A DNA stretch of 64,000 nucleotides. Origin: Paludibacter sp. Lineage in GTDB: Bacteria > Bacteroidota > Bacteroidia > Bacteroidales > Paludibacteraceae. Made by a program: the position numbers and the translations under genes. The DNA lies in contig JAQUYE010000004.1 in NCBI GenBank assembly GCA_028691965.1, positions 1 through 64,000 of the forward strand, read 5' to 3'. Below the pieces are notes generated by a model, which searched no databases, was not told where the DNA came from, and was given only the letters and a program-made list of their open reading frames with translations. Every line of letters begins with the position of its first letter. The first letter of the stretch is position 1. This document shows positions 30,951-41,100 of this stretch, in pieces.

Positions 30951-32021
30951 ATGATTGAAATACGTTTTCCAACAAGTAGTTTAACTTCTGAATATGGTGA
31001 TATAATACTTGGCTCAGTTATCGAAAAACTGAGCCTGGAAATATCGTATAATGAAACAGTTATACTCGAAGAAGATTATTTCCCGGATGACAATGGAAAG
31101 GTAGTAATCCGTGATATTGGCAAAGTTGCTTCAATGTATTTTTCAAACACTGATATTGATCTGGTTAATAGAAATGGGATTGTAACTTTTACAATTAAGT
31201 TGACAGAAAATACAGCTCCTGTTGATGTTGTAATAAAAGATGTTGTGTTTTATTTGTCTACGATTGATTACAAGGGCACTATTAATACTGATCAATTGAT
31301 TTCGATGCCATTAACCCGATCGCCTTTAAAATCAACAGGTCCTGGAAGGAAAGAATATATTTCATTTTTTGGCAATGCTGATGTGACAGTGTATGCTGTA
31401 TATTCTGATGGCAATCGTGACGTTTCAAAGACTCTTTCAGCGTTTAATACTTTGGTCAGTGTTGATAGTATTTATCGTATTGATGTATCTCCGGAAGTTA
31501 TTGCCGGTTTAATAGGTTGTCCTATTAGTAACCTGGTATATTACAGCGTATATACCAATGCTAATACAATTGTAAAATATGTGATGGATCACCGGGGATT
31601 CACCAGTAAAACAACTTTTATTTTCCTGAATAATTTTGGTGCTACTGAGACTATTACGATGATAGGTCATCAGGTCCGTGATAATAGTTGGAATCGCGAA
31701 TTTGGTGTTGTATATGATAAAATGCTCATCAGTTCAGCTGACAAAGAAGATCTTATTACAGTCAATACAGGTTATTTGCTGCCTGGTATGGCTGATGTTA
31801 TCGATGACTTATTGAGTTCGAAAGAGGTTGCCGTAATTGATGGTGATGTAATTGTTCCAGTGGTGATCATTGATGAGGATTTTAAAAGAGATACGCATAA
31901 AAATGCTCCTAAAACGTATGAAATCACCTATCGGGTTGCTTCTAATACTCCTTATTCGAAGTATGTACCATTAGCAAGATTAGGTGTGTTTGATGAATCT
32001 TTTGATAATACATTCGATTAA
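30951..32021 (+). CDS. Hypothetical phage structural protein
   Basis: Start reassigned to 30951 because the tabulated GTG start lies inside promoter C. Confidence 0.55.
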   Translation: MIEIRFPTSSLTSEYGDIILGSVIEKLSLEISYNETVILEEDYFPDDNGKVVIRDIGKVASMYFSNTDIDLVNRNGIVTFTIKLTENTAPVDVVIKDVVFYLSTIDYKGTINTDQLISMPLTRSPLKSTGPGRKEYISFFGNADVTVYAVYSDGNRDVSKTLSAFNTLVSVDSIYRIDVSPEVIAGLIGCPISNLVYYSVYTNANTIVKYVMDHRGFTSKTTFIFLNNFGATETITMIGHQVRDNSWNREFGVVYDKMLISSADKEDLITVNTGYLLPGMADVIDDLLSSKEVAVIDGDVIVPVVIIDEDFKRDTHKNAPKTYEITYRVASNTPYSKYVPLARLGVFDESFDNTFD

Positions 32022-32022
32022 T

Positions 32023-32310
32023 ATGGTGGTTAAAGTAAAAAATATTAGAAGAAATATGATGCTAAAGGAGCTGGATATTAAATGGCTGCCTGGCGGAATT
32101 AGAAATATATTTTCAATCAAATTTGTCAATAAAAAAGGAAATATACATTTTTTCCCACGGGCATACGCAACCGGTTTGAATTATTCAGTTTCGGATTCGC
32201 GCCAACGTGGAATTCAGGAATGTGATGAAAGAGGAAAACCAATTGGTCATATTTATCCGGTAGGGATTGATTTGATTTTGATGTTTAATAACATGGAAGT
32301 AATACTTTAA
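32023..32310 (+). CDS. Hypothetical phage protein
   Basis: ATG at 32023 in frame of ORF 31984. Confidence 0.45.
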   Translation: MVVKVKNIRRNMMLKELDIKWLPGGIRNIFSIKFVNKKGNIHFFPRAYATGLNYSVSDSRQRGIQECDERGKPIGHIYPVGIDLILMFNNMEVIL

Positions 32311-32313
32311 ATT

Positions 32314-33678
32314 ATGGATATTCTGTTCAATAAAGATGGCGCACCCTTGATGCTTTCGGCGAAAAGCTTTTTTGCTGCAACGACCGGAGTGCCAAAAGAA
32401 GCTCTGGACGAAATTAAGAAAAAGCAAAAAAAAGTTGCTGACACCAAAACGGATCAGGATTTTACACGTCTCGACGGTATTGAACTGCTTTCGTGGGGAT
32501 CTAATAACGACTTTCCTCAGTGGGCCGATAAGATCATTACGTCAACAAGCGTGTTGAATTCGGGGCTGAAGTTTATCAGAAACTTTACGCTTGGACAGGG
32601 AATATTTGCGTGTAAAGTTGTTGGGTATGATCCAGATGGTAATGAAATACTTGAGCAGTATCCGGATCCGGCACCACAACAATTGGTGAATTCGCCTAAA
32701 ATAAGACGGTATATGGAAAAAGCCGGTAGGGATTATTTTAAATACGGCTCGTCGGCTGTTCAATTAATTCCAAATGTTGATGGGGATAAAGTTGTTGGTT
32801 TGAATCCTATCAATGCTTATTTTTTTCGCCTTAGTACACGTGATGTTAAGACAGGTGCAGAAAAATGTATTATTTCGGGTAAATTTCCGGACAATCCATC
32901 AAAAAGCGAATTTGAAGCCATAGACGTGCTGATGGATTATGATGCAGAACTCGATCTTGATCTTCGCCGGTATAATGGTAAAGGAAAAGAAAGTGTAATA
33001 TTTATGATTCGGGACTCGTGGAGCAATAAAGATACCTACTCGGAACCGGTGTGGTTGTCGGCTTACTTGGCCGGCTGGATTGATATCGCTAAGTCGGTAC
33101 CAACTTATCTGCAGAAGGTATATAAGAATCAGGCAACGTGGAAATGGCATATACAGATACCGTATAAATTTTGGGACCGGAAGTTTCCACTGGCTGAATT
33201 TGATGATGTTACAAAACGCCAGGAGGCGATAGAAAAATATATGGATGATATTGAAACAAATCTTCTAGGGTCTGAAAATGCTGAGAAGCCTTTGTTTACT
33301 TTTTATGAGTCGAACGACAATGGCAAGATTGAAGAGGAGTGGAAAATCACGCCGTTGGATAATAAGTCGAAGGAGGGCGATAAGCTGGTGACTTCGGCTG
33401 CTGCAAATAGTGAAATATTGTTTGCATTGATGATTAATCCTAATGTTCTTGGTGCGGGTATGCCGGGCGGAACTTATGCCGGTAATCAAGGGGGAAGCAA
33501 TATTCGTGAAGCATTTTTGGTAAATGTGGCAAACGCCTGGGTTGATCGGCAGAACCTGCTTGATCCAATTGAAATTACGCTACGTTACAATGGCTATTCG
33601 GACATTGTGTTACGATACAGAAATACTGTGCTGACAACCCTTGATAAAGGCGCTGGAACAAAAAAGACTTTATCCTAG
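32314..33678 (+). CDS. Phage portal protein
   Basis: LSWGSNNDFPQWADKIITSTSVLNSGLKFIRNFTLGQG; portal-like length and position. Confidence 0.7.
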   Translation: MDILFNKDGAPLMLSAKSFFAATTGVPKEALDEIKKKQKKVADTKTDQDFTRLDGIELLSWGSNNDFPQWADKIITSTSVLNSGLKFIRNFTLGQGIFACKVVGYDPDGNEILEQYPDPAPQQLVNSPKIRRYMEKAGRDYFKYGSSAVQLIPNVDGDKVVGLNPINAYFFRLSTRDVKTGAEKCIISGKFPDNPSKSEFEAIDVLMDYDAELDLDLRRYNGKGKESVIFMIRDSWSNKDTYSEPVWLSAYLAGWIDIAKSVPTYLQKVYKNQATWKWHIQIPYKFWDRKFPLAEFDDVTKRQEAIEKYMDDIETNLLGSENAEKPLFTFYESNDNGKIEEEWKITPLDNKSKEGDKLVTSAAANSEILFALMINPNVLGAGMPGGTYAGNQGGSNIREAFLVNVANAWVDRQNLLDPIEITLRYNGYSDIVLRYRNTVLTTLDKGAGTKKTLS

Positions 33679-33721
33679 TTTTCCTTGCTTTTCTTTTCTT
33701 CTTGTTTTGCTAAGTGTGACG

Positions 33722-33753
33722 AAATACGCCTGACTGTGAAGTTAGGCGTATTT
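33722..33753 (+). terminator. Terminator-like hairpin
   Basis: aaatacgcct...aggcgtattt. Confidence 0.65.
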
Positions 33754-33827
33754 GTGTTTTATAACAGGTAATACTTGCAATTATATCTAATATGATATAT
33801 TACCTTTGGTCCGTAAATTTAGTTATT

Positions 33828-34025
33828 ATGAATACAAGAGTCGCGATAGGTAATAAAATAGCAGAAATTCGTAACCAGAAAAAAATGAGCCAACAGGAGT
33901 TGGCCGACTTAACTGGTTTAACTCAAAATAATATATCCAGGATAGAACAGGGAAAGTATTCATTCGGGATTGATATTTTATTCCGAATCGTTGATGTTTT
34001 GGGTAAGAATGTTGAAATTGTATGA
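33828..34025 (+). CDS. XRE-family HTH protein
   Basis: IGNKIAEIRNQKKMSQQELADLTGLTQNNISRIEQGKYSFGIDILFRIVDVLGK. Confidence 0.85.
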   Translation: MNTRVAIGNKIAEIRNQKKMSQQELADLTGLTQNNISRIEQGKYSFGIDILFRIVDVLGKNVEIV

Positions 34026-34039
34026 TTAATTTTAATGCT

Positions 34040-34486
34040 ATGAAGAAAGTTATTTATGGTTTAATTGTCATTGTATTTTGGAGTTGTACGTCTACTAACA
34101 AGATATCGTATCAACTTAATTCTCTTTATGTTGATTATAACGAATATCATGAAAAAGGATTCTTTGTATCCGAATCTAATTCTGTTAGTTTTGATTATCA
34201 GTCAATTGGTAGTATTATAGTTCAATCAAGGGAGGGATTTGAAATAGTGGGTTCGACTTTGTCGGCTGGTTTTAACAAGTATGGCTCTGTATCAGAGATT
34301 GAGGTACCAAAGTATGGAAAGTATAAAAACGCATCACTAAAAGAGGCATTTGATGAACTATATAAAATTGCCCTGGAGAAAGGTGCTAATGGAGTAATCA
34401 ATTTTAAATCGGAGTACAGAGCATATAACCCTGAATACAATAATCTGGAGATATGGGTATTAACCGGTATGTTGATAAAAATGTAG
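34040..34486 (+). CDS. Putative lipoprotein (moron candidate)
   Basis: MKKVIYGLIVIVFWSCTS lipobox; C-terminal EKGANGVINFKSEY loosely YbjQ-like. Confidence 0.6.
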   Translation: MKKVIYGLIVIVFWSCTSTNKISYQLNSLYVDYNEYHEKGFFVSESNSVSFDYQSIGSIIVQSREGFEIVGSTLSAGFNKYGSVSEIEVPKYGKYKNASLKEAFDELYKIALEKGANGVINFKSEYRAYNPEYNNLEIWVLTGMLIKM

Positions 34487-34568
34487 GTTTTACAGTTGCG
34501 TATTATTAATTTAATAAAATAACTGTCGAAATATTTGGTAGATTAAAATCTTATTTTAATCTTTGCAG

Positions 34569-34737
34569 TGCGTAATGATTTAATAGGCTGGTATACCAGC
34601 TCCACTGCATCAACTGCACGTGGATTTTTTATTGGAATATAACACATTAAGGGCGGTGCCCTTTCCGAGCCGGTTAGCCCGGTATCAGCCTATTGGTCGT
34701 TACGCAGCGGAAAGTGAGCACCGCTTCTTTTGTGCTC
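34569..34737 (+). ncRNA. Structured RNA / 5' leader with long closing stem, internal hairpins and possible H-type pseudoknot
   Basis: Arms 34569-34590 and 34686-34706 pair over ~21 bp with wobble; internal agggc/gccct and ccgg hairpins; interleaved agcgg/ccgct and gagcac/gtgctc stems. Confidence 0.5.
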
Positions 34738-34764
34738 TAAAATCTAAAAATGCGTAACGACCTC

Positions 34765-35004
34765 ATGAAAACAAAAACAACACAGTTCGGATCCACTCCG
34801 GAAAGAATTGAAAAAACAAAAGAGCTTGACACTAAACAGGCTTTGGAATTATTAAAGTATCTTTACCTGCAGGTTCGCAAGGAACTTAAGACAACACCTT
34901 CAACATCGGTACATGCCATTCGTAACGTTGATACTACTGCGTTAAATTTTAAAAGTAATGGGTTCGAGCTACATATCATTGCAATGGAAGGAGGTGAGTT
35001 ATGA
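34765..35004 (+). CDS. Hypothetical phage protein
   Basis: ORF 34750; internal ATG 34765 possible. Confidence 0.45.
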   Translation: MKTKTTQFGSTPERIEKTKELDTKQALELLKYLYLQVRKELKTTPSTSVHAIRNVDTTALNFKSNGFELHIIAMEGGEL

Positions 35005-35243
35005 CACAAGTAGATGGTTTTACAATAAGTCCGGATCTTGTAGTGTTGTTAAAGTTGTGGCAGGATATGGAGATTCCTGAATCGTATATTAATGAGTTAT
35101 TGAATATTCAGGATTACTTATCCAGATTGTTAGGGGAAAATTTATCTGATTTGAACGAGCTAGCTCAGTTATCACTTCACATTAATACTTTGGTAGGAAT
35201 TCGTGATCAGTTAAAGCATCTTCAACCTTTAATACAAAACTAA
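35001..35243 (+). CDS. Hypothetical phage protein
   Basis: ATGA overlap with previous ORF. Confidence 0.45.
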   Translation: MTQVDGFTISPDLVVLLKLWQDMEIPESYINELLNIQDYLSRLLGENLSDLNELAQLSLHINTLVGIRDQLKHLQPLIQN

Positions 35244-35244
35244 T

Positions 35245-35547
35245 ATGAGTAAAAAGCGTACGATTGGATTTGTACAGCACGATGATGCTGACGATCCACG
35301 CCCTGAAGAACGAGATTATTTAAAAGAGGCTATTGAACGAATATGGAGTCCGGAAGGAGAAACTGAAAACATGGATTTCTATTCGCCAATTATGATCCAG
35401 GAGTTTATTGGTGAATGGGCCTCGGGCACTTTCAGGCAAATTAATGATACCATGACCAAAATGGGTTTCAGATCGACCACCCTGGATGGCTTCCATTGCT
35501 GGATAGTGTACGAAAAAAATAAAGTGCCAGACGAATTTGGTATGTAG
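35245..35547 (+). CDS. Hypothetical phage protein
   Basis: ORF in operon. Confidence 0.5.
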   Translation: MSKKRTIGFVQHDDADDPRPEERDYLKEAIERIWSPEGETENMDFYSPIMIQEFIGEWASGTFRQINDTMTKMGFRSTTLDGFHCWIVYEKNKVPDEFGM

Positions 35548-35552
35548 TGTTT

Positions 35553-35586
35553 AAAAAAGGTGTTTGTAGATCAGGCACCTTTTTTT
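35553..35586 (+). terminator. Rho-independent terminator
   Basis: aaaaaaggtg...cacctttttt. Confidence 0.7.
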
Positions 35587-35587
35587 G

Positions 35588-35623
35588 TGTCCTTTTCTTT
35601 GAAAGTATGATTGCTGATTTTTG
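35588..35623 (+). promoter_or_regulatory. Phage late promoter-like element D
   Basis: TGTCCTTTT N19 GATTTTTG, 31-nt register. Confidence 0.65.
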
Positions 35624-35643
35624 TATCAATAAAATACATTGAT

Positions 35644-36606
35644 ATGATATTCAGCAAAGAAAAATGGAACAACGCATCAGAGTTACAGCCATACATAAGT
35701 GTGTCTAGATCGTCTGAATTTACTGCATTTGAAGGCCCTCTTCGGAATGCATTTGAAATATTTATCCGTCCGCTATTGGGCGAGGATCTTACTGCAGATA
35801 TGGTAGCCATCTACCAAAAAGCCACACCCAACATTAAGGAAAAAAGATTACTGGAGCTTGCTCAGAGGGCTAATGCTTTTCTAGCCCTATGGTATGATTA
35901 TGATGAGATGCAGATAACTATCAGCAATGCAGGAGCTAAGAGGCAGGAGTCGGGTGAGACAAAGACTCCATACAAGTATCAGGAACAGGCACTGAAAAAA
36001 GGATGGAAAGATAAGGGATTTGCTGCACTGGATACATTATTGACATTTTTGGAAAATGAAGTTGTCGATTTTCCTAATTACAAATCATCACCTAATTACA
36101 CTCAGTCGCGTACTGACATTGTACGTTCGACAACGGAGGTAAATGAGTGCTATTGGATTGCTAATAGCAGGATTATTTTTCTCAGATTGAAGCCACATTT
36201 TAAAACCGTGATTGAAACTTTTGTGGCTCCTCGCCTGGGCAGTATATACACTTCATTGGTAGATGAGTTGATTAAAGAGACACCTGAGCAAAAGTATATA
36301 AAGCTACGAAAAACATTGGTACCTGTAGTTGTAATGATGGCTGTTGCTCGCTTAATGAGAGAGACTGGTAGTATTACAGAAAAGGGTTTGTTTTTTCAGG
36401 CGCTTAAGAATTCGGATGATATGTACTATACTTCGCCTGTAGCGCTTGAGATGATTTCGATACAGGCTAATACGGCCGAAAATGATGCTCATCAATACTG
36501 GGCATTAGCTGAAAAAATATTGAGATCGGAGTTTAATTACTCAGCACCTTCATCGGCCAGGATACCCAATCGTGATAATGCTGATAAAAAATCGTTTTGG
36601 GCATGA
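35644..36606 (+). CDS. DUF6712-like phage structural/connector protein
   Basis: MIFSKEKWNNASELQPYISVSRSSEFTAFEGPLRNAFEIFIRPLLG. Confidence 0.55.
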   Translation: MIFSKEKWNNASELQPYISVSRSSEFTAFEGPLRNAFEIFIRPLLGEDLTADMVAIYQKATPNIKEKRLLELAQRANAFLALWYDYDEMQITISNAGAKRQESGETKTPYKYQEQALKKGWKDKGFAALDTLLTFLENEVVDFPNYKSSPNYTQSRTDIVRSTTEVNECYWIANSRIIFLRLKPHFKTVIETFVAPRLGSIYTSLVDELIKETPEQKYIKLRKTLVPVVVMMAVARLMRETGSITEKGLFFQALKNSDDMYYTSPVALEMISIQANTAENDAHQYWALAEKILRSEFNYSAPSSARIPNRDNADKKSFWA

Positions 36607-37373
36607 AAACGCTTGAATTGAAATATAGAATTTTAGGTTTTAATCGTGTTAAAAAGGTTAATGCGCCTGAATGCTGGGAGGAGCTATCGCCAATACAGTT
36701 TGCTGTTTGTTCGCGAATATATACGGATCAAATTCCGGAAAAACGGTTTGTGCAAGAATATTTTGATTTACCTGGGATAGTTATGCGCCGTTTATCTTCA
36801 TTCCAACTCTTTAAACTAACTCAACTGACTGATTTTGCCCTTAAACCAGAGGGGTCGACTAATTTCTTTTATTTAAGAGAGATACCCCGTACGGGTTTAT
36901 TAGCTCCAGGGGATCGCCTTACCGGGATAACACTAGAGCATTTTGCGATTTTTGATACTGCATTTTTTGACTATATCGAGAATTCGACCGGAGAAAACCT
37001 TGTGCGGTTTATTGCTTGTTTGTATTTGCGATCGGGAGAAGTAATCTCGCAAATTGATTTTGAGAAGCGCCTTGAATTAGTAACGTCGAGGGCATGGATT
37101 TGCGATTATTACTCCATATTTCTAAATTACATTTTCGTGCATCGTTGGTTGGCTAAATCATTTCCTTTTTTATTTGAAGAAAAGGAAGACTCGATAGTAT
37201 CAGATAAAACAAGTAAACCGGTGAAACCACTAAGGCCACAGTGGAATAAAATTATTGATGGTTTTATTGGCGAGGATGTAATTAACTATGATAAATATCG
37301 CCAGATGCCGGCCATTGTAGCTCTAAAGACAATTAATAAACGCATTAAAGATCATAGGTATGGACGCAAGTAA
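36603..37373 (+). CDS. Hypothetical phage protein
   Basis: ORF in operon (MKTLELKYRILGF). Confidence 0.5.
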   Translation: MKTLELKYRILGFNRVKKVNAPECWEELSPIQFAVCSRIYTDQIPEKRFVQEYFDLPGIVMRRLSSFQLFKLTQLTDFALKPEGSTNFFYLREIPRTGLLAPGDRLTGITLEHFAIFDTAFFDYIENSTGENLVRFIACLYLRSGEVISQIDFEKRLELVTSRAWICDYYSIFLNYIFVHRWLAKSFPFLFEEKEDSIVSDKTSKPVKPLRPQWNKIIDGFIGEDVINYDKYRQMPAIVALKTINKRIKDHRYGRK

Positions 37374-37875
37374 TAATCAACTTTTTGACTTTACCTCTTA
37401 TATTGAAAGCCTTTGTAAATATCATATTGATATTAATCATACAGAGGATAACAAACACTTTGTAGAACTAAATGAAGAGCAGCAGCTTGTTGACAGTAAA
37501 ACTTTGTGTTACCCGCTGGTAACTATTGATAAGCTTACGGTACACTATACCGGAGGTGACGACTTTATGAACAAAAGCCGATATGTTGAATTGATGTTTT
37601 TGAACAGTACCGCTGATGCTCATGATTTTAAAAGAATTCAGGAAATTAAAAATGGGATGGAGCGTGTTGCAGAAGATTTTTTGCGAAAAATAAAAAAAGA
37701 TAAGCGAAATCGTAAAATATATCCCTTTCTGAGAAATTTATCGCTATCGGATGTTGAGCTTGATTTTGTTGAAAACTCTGCCCTAAGGGTTTATGGCGCA
37801 TTATTATCATTCAATTTTGAGCTTGCATTTGACGAAACACTAGAGCCGGGACGATTTGGTGAGGTTGAAAGTTAA
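37360..37875 (+). CDS. Hypothetical phage protein
   Basis: ORF in operon. Confidence 0.5.
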   Translation: MDASNNQLFDFTSYIESLCKYHIDINHTEDNKHFVELNEEQQLVDSKTLCYPLVTIDKLTVHYTGGDDFMNKSRYVELMFLNSTADAHDFKRIQEIKNGMERVAEDFLRKIKKDKRNRKIYPFLRNLSLSDVELDFVENSALRVYGALLSFNFELAFDETLEPGRFGEVES

Positions 37876-37911
37876 TGTCCTTTTTGATAGAAAGCAAACG
37901 GTATAATTTTG
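37876..37911 (+). promoter_or_regulatory. Phage late promoter-like element E
   Basis: TGTCCTTTT N19 TAATTTTG, 31-nt register; no preceding T-run terminator. Confidence 0.7.
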
Positions 37912-37930
37912 ATATAAAATAATAACAGAC

Positions 37931-38176
37931 ATGACACTTCAAGAAATTCTGAATGATGCCGAACAGATAAGAGTTGAATCGGTAGAAGGGGCAAACTCTT
38001 CGCAACGGGTTGGGCAGATATTAAAGGATATTGCTCAATATTTAGGAAGGGTACCGTCGCTGGATGGTAGTTTGACAATTGCATATACGCCACCGATTTT
38101 GCCGAAAACAGGTGACCAGTGGCTAGTAGAAGGAATAGTGTATACATGGATTGGTAGTGATTGGGTAGAATTTTAA
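37931..38176 (+). CDS. Hypothetical phage protein
   Basis: ORF just downstream of promoter E. Confidence 0.5.
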   Translation: MTLQEILNDAEQIRVESVEGANSSQRVGQILKDIAQYLGRVPSLDGSLTIAYTPPILPKTGDQWLVEGIVYTWIGSDWVEF

Positions 38177-38194
38177 TTTAATAAGACAAAAGAT

Positions 38195-41100
38195 ATGATT
38201 GCAATTCCGGCTAAAACATACAGCAAAAGCGATCCGGCACTTGTTGGTAAGATATTGAAAAGAACCTCTACTTTAGGGGTGAGGAATACCGCATCTTTGT
38301 ATATCCAGTGGAATGAAGAATGGGCATATAAGGAGAACTGGGGGTATGATTGGGAGTATGCAAGCGCCGATACTAACCCCGGAGTAATTATTGGTAAATT
38401 AACAGGCAGGTATAATGTTGTTGGGGATAAGTATGAGTGCGAAGTAGAATTGTTTAATCATACCTGGTCCGAATTTGGTATACCCGTTCGCTTTATTGAC
38501 TGGAGAACTCCTATTTTGAGCGGATTTTATAATGATGTTGATTATCAGGTATTGACTGATGATGGTACAGTTACAGGTATTGTTTCGAAAAACCATTATT
38601 CGCGCGATGGGCACCAGAATTGCTTCCCTCATTTTGATCCAGATTATTTTGAGTTTTCGGATCCGGAATATTGGGATACTTATTTTAAATCTCCGGATTG
38701 GAAATCGGGTACAGGCTTTATTGCCTATCAGCATAAATTGCCACGGGTAAAGCCGGTAGGATCTTTTAATTCGTCTACGGGTAAATCGTTGGAATTTATC
38801 TCTTTGCGTCCGCATTGGAGTGGTGGATATCTGCTAAGCTGGGGTATATGTTTGTCTGATTCTAATCCGCTTCCAACAACTGAAGATATTTTTTTGGAAG
38901 CTACTGGCGATTCGCGGGTATTTAAACCTCGCGGGGAGAGCCGTATTTATGACCTGGATCCAGATACCACCTATCATGTCAGATTATGGCATTTGAGGGA
39001 AGGGAATCTATCGAAAGGTGAAGATGCCGAAGTAGAGTATTATTCGGATACTATATTGGCTGCAACGGCTGCTACTCTCCAAAAACCACAGTTGGTAATT
39101 GGAGCAACGACTCGGGACCTTACTTCAACATCATGCCAAATTCGCGTTGGTTTTGATTGGATTGGTGATTATGATATTGAGGAGGCCGGCTTGTGCTGGT
39201 CAACTTCTATTAATCCAACTCCGGCCAACAACAAGACTATTGTTGGCGAACGTCAAGAGATGGTTGCTGTTTTCATAAATCTGTCAGGTTTACTTCCTGC
39301 AACTAAGTATTATGTTAGGACCTATGTAAAGATACCGGGTGAAATTGTATATGGGACGCCTGATTTGTCGATACAGCCGATCCGAAATTACGCATACCGG
39401 CATCCCGGATATTTCACAACATCAGAACTGCTCGTTCCGGTATTGGCGTCGAGCCAGGTACTTCAAAAATTTAATATTTTTGCTTCTAGTGCCGTCATTT
39501 CAGGACAAATAGCTAATAATGGAGGTGCTGCAATTATTGCTGCAGGTATTTGCTGGGGCAAAAACACATTACCAACAAAGGATAATTCGTTTGCTGATGC
39601 TGATCTGTCGAGAGGTCAGTTCGAGGAGTTTTACGTTGACTTAAAAGATTTGGATCCAAATGCAACATATTATGCCAGGGTATGGGTGCAGACTTCGGCC
39701 GGCATTGGATATAGTAATAACGAAATAAGCTTTACAACTGCTACTGGAGTTGTTTCTGAGCTTAGTATATCAACAAATGCAGTAAAGGAAATTACAACTA
39801 CATCTGCCGTGTCAGGAGGGCACATTACAGATGATGGTGGCAAGATGATAACAGAACGTGGTATTGTTATTAAGTTGGAATCTTTAGCCGGATTTGCAAC
39901 TGTGACAGATACTAAGTTTGTACATCCAATTTCGATAGTTGGTGACTTCGAATTGCAGCTTACTAATCTGGCAATTAATAGTTCTTATAAATTACGAAGC
40001 TATGTGATTGCCGGTGACGAAACAAAGTACGGTAACGAGATCAAATTTAAGACACTTAATGTTGAAACTACCAGTAAGCCGATAATAACAACTAACCCTC
40101 CGAGTGTTGTTGCTCCTACTGAAGCTGTTGTAAGTGGTACTGTGGTGAGTAACGGGGGAGCTTTAATTCTCCGTAAAGGCTTTTCGTACAGCGTTAACTC
40201 TATTGCAGTAACACCGGCACCTGTTGGTACTTACATTGATGTCGCCGGTGAGGTCTTTGAAGCAAAAATTGAAAATCTAACTCCTAACCGACTCTATAAA
40301 GTAAGAGCCTATTCGATTAATGCAAATGGTATATCGTGGGGTCTTGAACAGGAGTTTTTAACTCTTGGTACCGTTGATATTCAAAAACCTACTATCGAGT
40401 TATTACCCGTTTTTGAAGTAAGTAAGACCGGTGCTTCAGTTGGTGGCCGGATTACATCTAAAGGAGGTGGGACTATATCACGTTGTGGTATAAGTTGGAG
40501 CACAGATCCACTACCGGGAGCCGGCATCCCAATGGGCAGCTTCGAAGATAATCCATATTTGCCGGAATCCTTTTCGGCAATCTTATCAGGATTGACTACG
40601 AACACAACGTACTACATTAGAGCGTATGCCGTTAATGAAGCCGGGATCTCGTGGAGTGAGCAAGGTGAGTTTGATACATTGGCTGAGAATCTCTTGCCTG
40701 TGACCATCAGCAATACTGTTGCTGAAACGCTGAGTAATTCATTGCGTATACAGGTTCTGATTGGCAATGATGACATGTCGCCACTATCTGATAAGGGTAT
40801 TGTATGGGGGTTGGATCCGTCGCGATTGTCGAACTTTATATCATATGGCGATTACAGGTCTTCGTTTGATGCTATTTTTACCAGAAATGATCCTGGTACA
40901 TACTATGTTAAAGCATATGCAATTAATGCTGCCGGTACAAGCTATGCAACTGCGCTACTTCAATTAGTTGTTGGCATGAGGGATAATACTCAGTTTGGAA
41001 TACCTGATGATCCCAATATAACTACTTATACCTATAAAACGAGATCATGGATCCGGAATCAGTATGGTTGGGCACTATACAGGCCTGCTACTGTTACATC

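Noticed and set aside
33828-34486. XRE + lipoprotein as a classical toxin-antitoxin pair
   Set aside because: The downstream protein has a lipoprotein signal and no toxin-like features.
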